This document shows positions 1-6,690 of a stretch of DNA of 13,280 nt, piece after piece. Made by a program: the position numbers and the translations under genes. The stretch lies in assembly GCA_023404715.1 (NCBI GenBank), contig JAEYAR010000129.1, positions 1 to 13,280 of the forward strand, read 5' to 3'. Source of the DNA: Bacillota bacterium (GTDB taxonomy: Bacteria > Bacillota > Clostridia > Christensenellales > Aristaeellaceae). A model generated the notes under the pieces. That model was not told where the DNA came from and made no database searches. It was given only the letters and a program-made list of their open reading frames with translations. Every line of letters begins with the position of its first letter. Position 1 is the stretch's first letter.

Positions 1-8
1 GCTTTGCG

Positions 9-24
9 CAAGTCGTCCTCCTTT
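9..24 (-). promoter_or_regulatory. Ribosome binding site for a gene continuing off the left edge
   Basis: On the minus strand the stop codon of the first gene (TAA, 25-23) runs directly into AAAGGAGGA (24-16), a near-perfect Shine-Dalgarno sequence. Five bases after the AGGAGG core lies TTG (11-9), followed by CGC AAA. Either this TTG is the start of the next gene (Met-Arg-Lys...) or an ATG lies just outside the window. Seen: the motif and its position. Inferred: another gene is co-transcribed with the lyase-like gene. Only about three codons are visible, so the product cannot be named. Confidence 0.5.
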
Positions 25-1687
25 ACAACAAATCCTTTTTGGCAAAAGGGGTCGTGCCTATGTGGATAACCCGGTCGACGGGCGTATAGGCAGTTAAATA
101 CACGGTAAAATGCTCCGGACTTTGCGGATACGCGCCGCCGCTGCGTGCCATAAAGTTATGCTCCCCAAAGGCGGGAGAGAGTGTGATGACCTCGCCGCCA
201 GGGCCGGTGACCTCTGCTTGGCCGGACAGAAGCGTGATGGATTCGCCCGCCTTGCCATCAAGCAGAAAGGAGGGTGTGCGCACTTTGCACCCGGCCTCAA
301 AGCCGACCTCTACGCGCAGGGGCAATTGATCAATGCCCTCGGTTTTAATGTATACGTCGATGCCGTCATCCGCGTATGTGACCTCGACGAGGGTATCGAG
401 CGGAGCGCCTTGGATACGCTTGCGCGTATGTGGATTATCCATCGCCCACCAATCGGAGCTGGACGGCTTATCTGGATAGAAGGGAAGATAATACCATCCC
501 TCGGCGTGTGCACGTAGGCGGTAACCATTTTGTATAGGCTCGATCGATTCGGCGATAAAATTGCGCCTGTCACACAGATTGGCGTAGATTACCATGTACA
601 TGACAAACGAGCCATGTTGGAAGTACAGGAAGTTGGCCTTGTCCTCCATGAGCGTACAGGAGATGTCATCCTCGCGCATGCGGGCGATCTTGGATGCTTT
701 GAAGAGGCGATTATAGCGAAGAAACGTCTTTTCAAACGGTTCATCCGCACCATAGCCATCTAAATCCGCATGCAAGAGCAGCCACTCTACGCCCCGGGGA
801 CGCATGCCTTTGCGTCGTGCCGCGCCGTAAGCCCATTGGGCAATGGCACCTAAACGCTTATCGCCAAGAAAATAACCGGTGAGCAGAAATAAGATATAGT
901 AGGTTTCCAGGTAGACCTTGCGGCCGTAGTCCTGACGAGTGGAGTTGTTGGTGAACACCGAATCGTCCGGCTCGATGTAGCAAAGCATCATTTCAAGATT
1001 CGCTCGGCTGGCTTCTAAAAAGCGCTTCTCACCTGTTGCAATAAAGAGCCTGATCATCTGGTCGTCGTTGACCTGATTGTAATTCCCAGCACTTCGCTCG
1101 GCAAATTCGCCGTCGTCATTGATATCGAGCCCTTCGTTCAAGTACGCCTCGGCGCGGGCCTTGAAATCCGCACGTCCGGTGAGTTTGTAGGCGTTGAGGA
1201 GGCAAGAGGCGATCGCCCAGCGGTGATTGGGGGTATGAAAGCCACCGGTAGCGATTCCTTCGCAGCAGCGTACCATCAATGTGTACAGTGCCTCTTTGAG
1301 CGGAAGGGTTAGCGCGGTTTCGCGCTGCTCAAGCAGCCAATAGGCGTTAAAGAGATGATTGCACATAAAGGCAGTATCCGGTGGAGAAGCAAAATTGCAT
1401 GCGCTCAAATCGAAGCAGCCGTCCGGCCGCTGGTGCGCACGCATGTACTGGAAATTGGCATCAATAGCCCGCCGCAGCACTTCATCCTGATAATAAATGC
1501 TCTCCTTGCATGCGTAGCTGATCAGCAAATCGCCCAACGTGAAGCCGCAAACGCGCGGGTCGACGTGATACCCCGGCAGAACGAAGCCGCCAAAGCGCGT
1601 GTTATCCTGGTCGGTGATCTGCATCCTCAGGGCGTTCGAAACCTTTTCATCATGTTCGCGCATCATCTCGGGCAAATGTGTAGCCAT
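23..1687 (-). CDS. Putative heparinase/polysaccharide-lyase-like protein (alpha/alpha toroid plus beta-sandwich), cytoplasmic
   Basis: The predicted protein has 554 residues and no signal peptide. I chose the ATG at 1687 because AAAGGTGG lies 5 bases upstream; the in-frame ATG 27 codons earlier has no such site and adds an unconvincing basic extension. Residues about 45-300 are helical repeats typical of an alpha/alpha toroid. They include TPNHRW (152-157) and a DGEFAERSAGNYN segment (192-204), resembling the Asn/His and Tyr stretches of heparinase II/III-type lyases and related uncharacterised proteins. The C-terminal part, about 375-554, is rich in beta strands (GIDVYIKTEG, VITLSPAFGEHNF), as in the sandwich domain of such enzymes. 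Seen: fold pattern and motifs. Inferred: it breaks down imported uronic-acid or other oligosaccharides inside the cell. Alternatives are a glycoside hydrolase or an epimerase-like toroid protein. The gene diverges from an MFS transporter that could supply its substrate, and a downstream gene probably shares its transcript. The gene itself is certain; the function is tentative. Confidence 0.6.
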   Translation of the reverse strand: MATHLPEMMREHDEKVSNALRMQITDQDNTRFGGFVLPGYHVDPRVCGFTLGDLLISYACKESIYYQDEVLRRAIDANFQYMRAHQRPDGCFDLSACNFASPPDTAFMCNHLFNAYWLLEQRETALTLPLKEALYTLMVRCCEGIATGGFHTPNHRWAIASCLLNAYKLTGRADFKARAEAYLNEGLDINDDGEFAERSAGNYNQVNDDQMIRLFIATGEKRFLEASRANLEMMLCYIEPDDSVFTNNSTRQDYGRKVYLETYYILFLLTGYFLGDKRLGAIAQWAYGAARRKGMRPRGVEWLLLHADLDGYGADEPFEKTFLRYNRLFKASKIARMREDDISCTLMEDKANFLYFQHGSFVMYMVIYANLCDRRNFIAESIEPIQNGYRLRAHAEGWYYLPFYPDKPSSSDWWAMDNPHTRKRIQGAPLDTLVEVTYADDGIDVYIKTEGIDQLPLRVEVGFEAGCKVRTPSFLLDGKAGESITLLSGQAEVTGPGGEVITLSPAFGEHNFMARSGGAYPQSPEHFTVYLTAYTPVDRVIHIGTTPFAKKDLL

Positions 1688-1746
1688 GTGAACCACCTTT
1701 CTGAATCGCTTATTTTTGCCATGTGCTTGGAACGAAAATATCCCAA

Positions 1747-1796
1747 ACTTAACCACAAAAGTTAACAATACCTACACGTTGCATGACAGTTAACCA
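1747..1796 (-). promoter_or_regulatory. Repeated GTTAAC-type sites upstream of the lyase-like gene
   Basis: Three similar sites lie between the terminator and the start codon of the first gene. On the minus strand they read GGTTAACTG (1788-1796), TGTTAACTT (around 1759-1767) and GGTTAAGTT (around 1747-1755). GTTAAC is itself palindromic. The outer two perfect copies are 28 bp apart. A weak promoter, TTAACT, 17 bp, TATTGT, overlaps them. They may be regulator sites, but short AT-rich repeats arise easily by chance. Confidence 0.25.
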
Positions 1797-1800
1797 ATAG

Positions 1801-1828
1801 AAAAAAAGGAAGCCGAATTGCTTCCTTT
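1801..1828 (-). terminator. Intrinsic terminator in the leader of the lyase-like gene
   Basis: On the minus strand, AAAGGAAGC pairs perfectly with GCTTCCTTT (9 bp, loop AATTCG) and is followed by seven T residues. This is a textbook Rho-independent terminator. On the plus strand the tail is AGGTGAT, so it is not a good terminator in that direction. It lies 114 bases upstream of a minus-strand start codon and about 80 bases downstream of a good minus-strand promoter. It therefore ends a short transcript or works as an attenuator, not as the end of a coding gene. Confidence 0.8.
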
Positions 1829-1908
1829 AGGTGATAATTAATTCTGTTTGAATTATGACACAAAACGTGTGATTTTATTGGCGATCCATTAGGGTCGCTA
1901 TTTTCCTT
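1801..1908 (-). ncRNA. Putative small RNA or regulatory leader of about 110 nt
   Basis: A promoter (1915-1943) and an intrinsic terminator (1801-1828) on the same strand bracket about 108 bases with no credible open reading frame. Several small stems can be drawn: GCGACCC with GGATCGC (1878-1895, one mismatch), ACAC with GTGT (around 1859-1871), TAATTC with GAATTA, and the terminator stem. It could be a free small RNA or an attenuated 5' leader of the downstream gene at 1687. I do not recognise a known riboswitch or T-box class. Seen: promoter, stems and terminator. Inferred: that the transcript exists. Confidence 0.45.
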
Positions 1909-1914
1909 GCTCAT

Positions 1915-1943
1915 ATCATAACACAGTGTTATTCAAAAATCAA
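1915..1943 (-). promoter_or_regulatory. Minus-strand promoter with a palindromic operator in its spacer
   Basis: On the minus strand, TTGATT (1943-1938), a 17-bp spacer and TATGAT (1920-1915) make a strong sigma-A-type promoter, with TG one base before the -10. The perfect palindrome ATAACAC-A-GTGTTAT (1918-1932) covers most of the spacer and enters the -10. A protein bound there would block RNA polymerase, so a repressor-controlled promoter is likely. The start of transcription would fall near 1908. Confidence 0.65.
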
Positions 1944-2129
1944 CCACTTTTTTATTGTATTTTTAATGATTTGAGCGAAATGTGGCTAAAAATTATCCAT
2001 AACATTACCGGCACCGTACAGACAAGTAATATTTTTGTGCGCGCTAAAAATCTCTCGATATAAGCGGGGAAAAACATTCCATTCTGAAAATGGATCGGGC
2101 TTATTGGAGGAAGTAGCTAAAATACTATC
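1944..2129. other. AT-rich non-coding stretch without a recognised gene
   Basis: This stretch separates the minus-strand promoter from the promoter of the MFS gene. It carries stop codons in all useful frames, and the one open frame on the minus strand (1986-2189) has no ribosome binding site and an atypical composition. The only structure I see is an inverted repeat, TCCATT-CTGAA-AATGGA, at 2078-2094. Nothing else can be supported. Confidence 0.6.
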
Positions 2130-2159
2130 TTGACAAGTGAGGGGGAAACGTGCTATTCT
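2130..2159 (+). promoter_or_regulatory. Promoter of the MFS transporter gene
   Basis: A perfect TTGACA (2130-2135) is followed after 18 bp by TATTCT (2154-2159), which matches the -10 consensus at four of six positions. Transcription would start near 2166, about 50 bases before the ATG at 2216. No clear operator palindrome overlaps it. Confidence 0.6.
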
Positions 2160-2215
2160 GCACGGGAACTCGCTTGGAATGATGATCACATTTTGGTCTG
2201 GAGTTGATTAAGTTT

Positions 2216-3409
2216 ATGCGAAAAAAGCGTTTGATATCCCCTTATGCGGGTTTTCTCCTATTCAACCTATGCTTTTTTATGATGGATACCACAGCCAGCT
2301 ATTTCACCATTTATCTGAATGAAATCGGCCTGTCCAAGCGCATGATTGGCACCATCAACGGCATGGGCTCTCTTTGCGCGATGGCCTCACAACCCATACT
2401 GGGCATGCTTGCCGACCAAGCCCGCTCGAAAAGACGGATTTTGCAAGGACTCATCCTTTGTACAGCGGTGCTCTATCCGCTCATCTTGTTCAATCAAAAC
2501 ACCGTTTACATATTGGTCGTTTTTTGTCTCTATTGCGCTGTGCGTCGGTTTCAGCCCAGTCTGAATACAAGCATGAGCGTCGAATACGCAGAGCAAAGCG
2601 GCCGCGCATACGGCCCAATCCGTATGATGGGCGCAATCGGCTATTCCTTGGCCATGGCCGTGGTCGCGCAGATCTCCGGGCTTGAAGGATCTGGTACACG
2701 GCTTACATTTTTTACTTATAGCGCCATTTGCTTTTTGAACGTCGGACTCATCTTTTTTCTGCCGCCCATGAGCGGCCATAACCACAAAAGCGAAGGGCCG
2801 ACGCTTTCGCCTCTGACCATCCTGAAGAACAAGCCAATTCTTGCGTTGATTCTCTTCCAAATGCTCATGAGCATTTCACACGGGCTCTACAGTTCGTTCT
2901 TTTCGATCTACTTTACGAGCGACATGGGCGGATCAAACGCAGCCTACGGAATCACGCTGTCCGTGGCCGCGGCTATTGAAATCCCCTTTCTCTTTTTTGC
3001 AGACAAGATCATCCGGCGTTTGGGTACGCGCGGCACGCTGCTTGTAATCGGCACGCTCAGCAGCTTGCGTTGGTTTTTAACATATCTGGCGCCTACGACG
3101 GGCGTTTTGCTGGTGGTGCAGGGGCTCAACTTTCTCAACATCGTGCAGACGGTCGCGATCTCTCTCGCACTCAGCCGATTGATCGCCCCACAATTCAAGA
3201 CGACGGTGCAATCGCTGGCCGTTACGTTCCAATCGGTCGTATCGGTGCTCGTATCCTCCTTCCTCGGCGGCGTGATGGCGGATCTTTTTGGCATCCGTCC
3301 GCTTTTCTTCATCGCTGGCGTCATCGCGTTGGCTACGACAGTCGTCTTCTGCCTTTTTATCTTCCGCATCATTCCTGATGAGAGCAGGCGTCTGGGCGAT
3401 TGCGCTTGA
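2216..3409 (+). CDS. MFS transporter, sugar/oligosaccharide symporter type
   Basis: The protein has 397 residues and about twelve hydrophobic segments in two halves, separated by a polar loop (roughly 190-205, with HNHKSEG). The segment GMLADQARSKRR (63-74) is the loop 2-3 signature of the major facilitator superfamily, and FADKIIRRLGTRG repeats it in the second half. The pattern RMMGAIGYSLA in the fifth helix recalls the LacY/HcaT-like group of proton symporters. It should import a small carbohydrate or related compound through the cytoplasmic membrane; the substrate cannot be told. I prefer ATG 2216 to the in-frame TTG at 2204, because the only Shine-Dalgarno-like GGAG (2200-2203) touches that TTG but lies 12 bases from the ATG. 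It is monocistronic, diverges from the lyase-like gene and converges on the ABC operon. Its GC content is visibly lower than in the central genes. Confidence 0.85.
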   Translation: MRKKRLISPYAGFLLFNLCFFMMDTTASYFTIYLNEIGLSKRMIGTINGMGSLCAMASQPILGMLADQARSKRRILQGLILCTAVLYPLILFNQNTVYILVVFCLYCAVRRFQPSLNTSMSVEYAEQSGRAYGPIRMMGAIGYSLAMAVVAQISGLEGSGTRLTFFTYSAICFLNVGLIFFLPPMSGHNHKSEGPTLSPLTILKNKPILALILFQMLMSISHGLYSSFFSIYFTSDMGGSNAAYGITLSVAAAIEIPFLFFADKIIRRLGTRGTLLVIGTLSSLRWFLTYLAPTTGVLLVVQGLNFLNIVQTVAISLALSRLIAPQFKTTVQSLAVTFQSVVSVLVSSFLGGVMADLFGIRPLFFIAGVIALATTVVFCLFIFRIIPDESRRLGDCA

Positions 3410-3495
3410 AAGTTGGCGACCGGTCTAACGAGAATCATCCGCTTACTGCAAGCTGAATACTTTATTGCGTGCAATCACCCGGTCTTTTAATAGAC

Positions 3496-3532
3496 TGTGG
3501 CCCGCGTTTTCATTCCGAAAACGCGGGCCGCG
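3496..3532. terminator. Strong hairpin between convergent genes
   Basis: GGCCCGCGTTTTC (3499-3511) pairs perfectly over 13 bp with GAAAACGCGGGCC (3517-3529) around the loop ATTCC, and three further outer pairs, two of them G-T, extend it. It sits between the stop of the MFS gene (3409) and the stop of the binding-protein gene (3540). Neither strand has a U tract after the stem. It probably ends or protects both transcripts, but it is not a canonical terminator. Confidence 0.55.
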
Positions 3533-3539
3533 CATTGGA

Positions 3540-4799
3540 TCAATGGCCTGTAATGAGCAGCGCCTCCTCCTGCAGAAGGTCGAAGCCCTCCTCTACGGTG
3601 TACTCGCCGATGCCCATCATCTCGGAGATCGGCAACAAGGAGGCGGAGAGGAACTCGGCCCACTTGTCAAACACGGTGAGCGGCCGGCTATGCTCTAGCG
3701 AATCGAAGATGGATTGCTTTTCCTCCGGCGTCAGGCCGGCGAACATGATGTCCATGTTTTTCTCGGTCGCCGCGCGGTTGACCTGCGGGCCCCAGGTGAA
3801 TTCTTCATACTTGATGGAGGAGACCTCTTCGCCGATGAGCCAGAGCATGACCTCCTTTGTCTCTTCGGGATGCTTCGTCGCCGCGAGCGGGATGTATACG
3901 TCGACATAGCCCACAGACGTGCCGTCCGGCGTGGGCAAAATGCCGTAGTTGACGCCGCTTTCGGCCATCTCAGGATGGCTCCAGGTGCCGGTGATATACA
4001 TGCCGAGCTTGCCGTCCGCAAAGAGCTGGGCGGTGGACGTCGTCTTCGTCGTGGCGGAGTCGGGCATGATCTTGTCCGTGTGCATCATTTTGTAGAGCTT
4101 TTCATGGATTTCGCGGATTTCGGGGTTGTCGAACTGCGGATACAGATCCTCTCCCCAGTAGTCGAGCCCGCGTGGAAAGACGAAGCAGGCCGTGCGCTCG
4201 AGCTGATATTCAACCCAGGCGCCGTAGATGCGCTCGAGCCCTTCGCCGCTGGAAAGCTTCGCGCCGATATCCGCCCACTCGTCCATTGTCCAGGTCTTCG
4301 TCCAATCCAGGCTGGGCGAGGTGACGCCCGCGGCCTCGAACATATCGCGGTTATAGTAGCACATGAGCGTATAGACGCTGATGGGCAGGCCGTAGAGCTT
4401 GCCGTCGCGGTATAGCCCCTCGATCACGTTCCAATAGTATTCGTCCTTATTGAGGTTCTGCTCCACGTAATCCGTCATGTCGAGCAGCATGTTCTGCGCG
4501 GCAAATTGCGGATAGTAGGAGGTGGAGACGGTGGCGATATCGGGCGACATGCCGGCGGCGCTCATGGTGATGAGCTTCGTGCTCACGTCCTCCCAAGAAG
4601 CGGCGCTGTTATCGAGCTCGATCTTTATGTGGTCGTGCGTCTGGTTGAAGCGCTCGACGATCGTGTCGTGTCCACCGTTGCCGCTGAGGGTCAGCAGCTT
4701 GATGACGACGGGGTTGGTGTCCTCCGCGGCGGCGGAGAGGCCCGTCATAGCGAGAGCCATGAGTAGAGCGAGCAGGAGCGATAGCAGTCGTTTGGTCAT
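3540..4799 (-). CDS. Extracellular sugar-binding protein of the ABC transporter (SBP family 1)
   Basis: This is the 419-residue substrate-binding subunit of a CUT1-type carbohydrate importer. It captures the sugar outside the membrane and delivers it to the two permeases encoded upstream. Residues 1-25 form a signal peptide (MTKRLLSLLLALLMALAMTG, then LSAAAED). The mature part shows the family features: an N-terminal strand VVIKLLTLSGN, the segment RDGKLYGLPISVYTLMCYYN near residue 140, and TGTWSHPEMAESG in the second lobe. The odd point is that the signal peptide has no cysteine, so there is no lipobox. Cleavage would follow an AxA-type site near 23-26, leaving a protein without a lipid anchor. 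AAAGGAGG lies 8 bases before the ATG. It is the last gene of the operon, 44 bases after the second permease. The substrate is unknown. Confidence 0.9.
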   Translation of the reverse strand: MTKRLLSLLLALLMALAMTGLSAAAEDTNPVVIKLLTLSGNGGHDTIVERFNQTHDHIKIELDNSAASWEDVSTKLITMSAAGMSPDIATVSTSYYPQFAAQNMLLDMTDYVEQNLNKDEYYWNVIEGLYRDGKLYGLPISVYTLMCYYNRDMFEAAGVTSPSLDWTKTWTMDEWADIGAKLSSGEGLERIYGAWVEYQLERTACFVFPRGLDYWGEDLYPQFDNPEIREIHEKLYKMMHTDKIMPDSATTKTTSTAQLFADGKLGMYITGTWSHPEMAESGVNYGILPTPDGTSVGYVDVYIPLAATKHPEETKEVMLWLIGEEVSSIKYEEFTWGPQVNRAATEKNMDIMFAGLTPEEKQSIFDSLEHSRPLTVFDKWAEFLSASLLPISEMMGIGEYTVEEGFDLLQEEALLITGH

Positions 4800-4843
4800 G
4801 GGGTGTTCCTCCTTTTGAATTGGGATGATCGATCAAGGCATTT

Positions 4844-5668
4844 TCAGCCCTTGATTCCGCCGAGCATGATGCCGCTGATGATATACTTTTGCGAAATGAG
4901 GTACAGCGCGATGATCGGCATCAGCGCGATGCACGAGGCGGCCATCAATAGGTTCCACTTGGTCACGTATTCCGATTGGTAGATGCGCAGCACCATGGGC
5001 ACCGTCATCTTGACGCGTGAGTTGAGATAGAGCATGGGCCCCAGAAACTCGTTCCATTTGCCCATGAACGTGAGCACCGAGATGGAGACGACCATGGGGA
5101 TGGACATGGGCAGGATGATCTTTCGCCAGATACGCATATGGCCGCAGCCGTCCAGGTAGGCGGAATCGCGGTAGGCATCCGGGATGCGCATGATGTACTG
5201 GCGCATCAGGAAGACGTTGCTCGCCGTGCCGAAGAGCGCGGGGACGATCAGCGGCAGGTAGGTATTGATCCACCCCAAGTTTTTGAAGATGATGAAGAGG
5301 GGGATGAGCGTCACCTGATAGGGGATCATGACCGTCGCCAGCACCAGCATGAAAAGCGCGGACTTGAAGCGGAAGTCTATTTTGGCGAACGCGTAGGCCA
5401 CCATCGAGCTGACGACGATGTTGCCTGCAGTGGAGGTGACCGCGATGAACATGCTGTTGAGCAGCGCGCGGCCCATCTGAGATTGCTGCCAGGCCTCGGC
5501 ATAGTTGAGGAAGCGCGCGGGCTGGGGGATCAGCTTGGGCGGGTAACTGAAGACCAGGGACGTATCCTTCAGCGAGGTCGAGACCATCCAGACAAAGGGG
5601 AAGAGCGTCGCGGCGGCGACGAGCAGCAAGGCTACGTGCAGCGTAAGCTTGCCGATTTTCTCACGCAT
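4844..5668 (-). CDS. Sugar ABC transporter permease, MalG type
   Basis: This 274-residue integral membrane protein is one half of the transport channel. The first helix spans about 9-29, and five more hydrophobic segments follow. The cytoplasmic EAA loop that docks the ATPase is clear at 166-188 (YRDSAYLDGCG then WRKIILP); the glycine and the terminal ILP are the conserved parts. The C-terminus GIMLGGIKG is typical of MalG-like subunits. Its ATG lies inside the end of the upstream permease gene: the two overlap by 8 bases (5661-5668), which suggests translational coupling. No ATPase gene is present in the window, so a shared MsmX-like ATPase encoded elsewhere probably energises the complex, as is known for many CUT1 systems of Gram-positives. 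Confidence 0.93.
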   Translation of the reverse strand: MREKIGKLTLHVALLLVAAATLFPFVWMVSTSLKDTSLVFSYPPKLIPQPARFLNYAEAWQQSQMGRALLNSMFIAVTSTAGNIVVSSMVAYAFAKIDFRFKSALFMLVLATVMIPYQVTLIPLFIIFKNLGWINTYLPLIVPALFGTASNVFLMRQYIMRIPDAYRDSAYLDGCGHMRIWRKIILPMSIPMVVSISVLTFMGKWNEFLGPMLYLNSRVKMTVPMVLRIYQSEYVTKWNLLMAASCIALMPIIALYLISQKYIISGIMLGGIKG

Positions 5669-6572
5669 CGTAATTCACCCACTTTTTTTGCAGCGTAAAC
5701 TGTACGCCGGTGATGACGAAGATGACGGCGAAGAGGATCCAGGCGTAGGCCGAGGCTTCGCCCATGCGGAAGTAGGTAAAGGCCAGATCGTAAATCTGCA
5801 TGACGATCGTGCGCGTCGCATGACCGGGGCCGCCGCCCGTCATGACGTACGCCGCGTCGAAGAGCTGGAAGAAGCTGATGAAGTGCATGACCAACAGGTA
5901 GAAGAGCGTCGGCGTGAGCATGGGCACGGTGATCTTAAAGAAGCTTTGCAGCTTGTTCGCCCCGTCGATGTACGCCGCCTCGTAGTACGTATCGTCGATC
6001 GACTTGAGGCCGGCGGAGAGGATGATCATATCATAACCCATGTTTTGCCAGATCGACATGATCGCGACGGACGTCATCGCCCATTTGCGCGAGGAGATCC
6101 ACCCGATCGGTTCGACGCCGAACAACGAGAGCACGTTGTTGATAAAGCCGTAATTTTTATCGTACAGCCAGCACCAGACGACGCACACGGCGATGGTCGT
6201 CGTGATGTTGGGCAGGAAGAAGGCCGTGCGGTAAAAAGCGGCGCCGCGTATTTTGGCGTTGAGCGCGACGGCGAGCAACAACCCGCAGAGGATGGAGCCG
6301 GGGATAGCGATGGCGATGTACTTGAGCGTGTTGGACCATACCGTGCCCAGCATTTTGCCGGAGAAGACCGTCACGTAGTTTTGCAGGCCGATCCATTCAA
6401 AGGGCGTCATCATGTTCCACGAGGTGAAGCTGATGAACATCGAAAAGAAGACCGGCATGATGGAAAAACACAGAATGCCGATGACGATCGGCGAGACCAT
6501 CAAATAACCCATCCGCTCGTTTTGCTGGCGCAGTGATCGCGTCTTTTTCGGGCGGCCGATTGCCGTATTCAT
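5661..6572 (-). CDS. Sugar ABC transporter permease, MalF type
   Basis: This 303-residue membrane protein is the partner of the MalG-type subunit and the first gene of the operon. It has six predicted membrane helices (first about 23-49). The EAA loop is at 198-217 (EAAYIDGANKLQSFFKITVP), with the conserved glutamate-alanine-alanine and glycine. MTGGGPGHAT, late in the protein, is a common stretch in this family. I place the start at ATG 6572, because AGGAGGGG lies about 7 bases before it. The in-frame ATGs at 6614 and 6611 would overlap the -10 element of the operon promoter and have no ribosome binding site. The basic N-terminus (RPKKTRSLRQQNER) fits a cytoplasmic tail. The gene is transcribed divergently from the two-component system that probably controls it. 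Confidence 0.93.
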   Translation of the reverse strand: MNTAIGRPKKTRSLRQQNERMGYLMVSPIVIGILCFSIMPVFFSMFISFTSWNMMTPFEWIGLQNYVTVFSGKMLGTVWSNTLKYIAIAIPGSILCGLLLAVALNAKIRGAAFYRTAFFLPNITTTIAVCVVWCWLYDKNYGFINNVLSLFGVEPIGWISSRKWAMTSVAIMSIWQNMGYDMIILSAGLKSIDDTYYEAAYIDGANKLQSFFKITVPMLTPTLFYLLVMHFISFFQLFDAAYVMTGGGPGHATRTIVMQIYDLAFTYFRMGEASAYAWILFAVIFVITGVQFTLQKKWVNYDA

Positions 6573-6609
6573 GCTATGACCCCTCCTGCTGTTTGATCTC
6601 GTTGAACCC

Positions 6610-6639
6610 ATCATAGCATGTGTAAGGTGTGATAAGTGC
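6610..6639 (-). promoter_or_regulatory. Promoter of the ABC transporter operon
   Basis: On the minus strand, TATGAT (6615-6610) is preceded by TGC, giving an extended -10. At 17 bp upstream the -35 region reads CACTTA, a poor match. Transcription would start near 6603, 30 bases before the chosen ATG of the MalF-type gene. The weak -35 fits a promoter that needs an activator, and the candidate site at 6644-6667 lies directly upstream. Confidence 0.6.
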
Positions 6640-6643
6640 TGAA

Positions 6644-6674
6644 AAAACGGATCAAAAAAGAGACGATGTGATCA
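6644..6674 (-). promoter_or_regulatory. Candidate activator site of the ABC operon (shared with the GH127 promoter)
   Basis: Read on the minus strand, 6667-6644 is ATCG, TCTC, TTTTTT, GATCCGTTTT. The GH127 promoter has ATCC, TCTC, ATTTAT, GATCCGTTTT at 10130-10153, which is 21 of 24 identical. Both blocks end 28 nt before the -10. Here a second TGATCAC (6674-6668) lies exactly 20 bp upstream of TGATCCG in the same orientation, like the paired half-sites of AraC-type proteins. The likely binder is the response regulator encoded next door. This is inferred from sequence only. Confidence 0.55.
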
Positions 6675-6690
6675 TCTGCCGCGCCGGGCA

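Noticed and set aside
2087..2099. A third possible copy of the GATCCGTTTT block (minus strand, GATCCATTTT) upstream of the left genes
   Set aside because: Only the short core matches, with one mismatch. The rest of the 24-bp block is absent and no good -10 lies at the required distance.
3714..4415. A 233-codon open frame on the plus strand
   Set aside because: It is antisense to the binding-protein gene, which has a signal peptide, a strong ribosome binding site and clear homology features. No independent start signal is present.
5138..6536. Long plus-strand open frames antisense to the two permease genes
   Set aside because: They are rich in Arg, Asp and Glu, lack start signals and mirror membrane-protein codons.
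6573..6614. ATG 6614 as the start of the MalF-type permease
   Set aside because: It overlaps the -10 element of the operon promoter and has no ribosome binding site, whereas ATG 6572 has AGGAGGGG at good distance.
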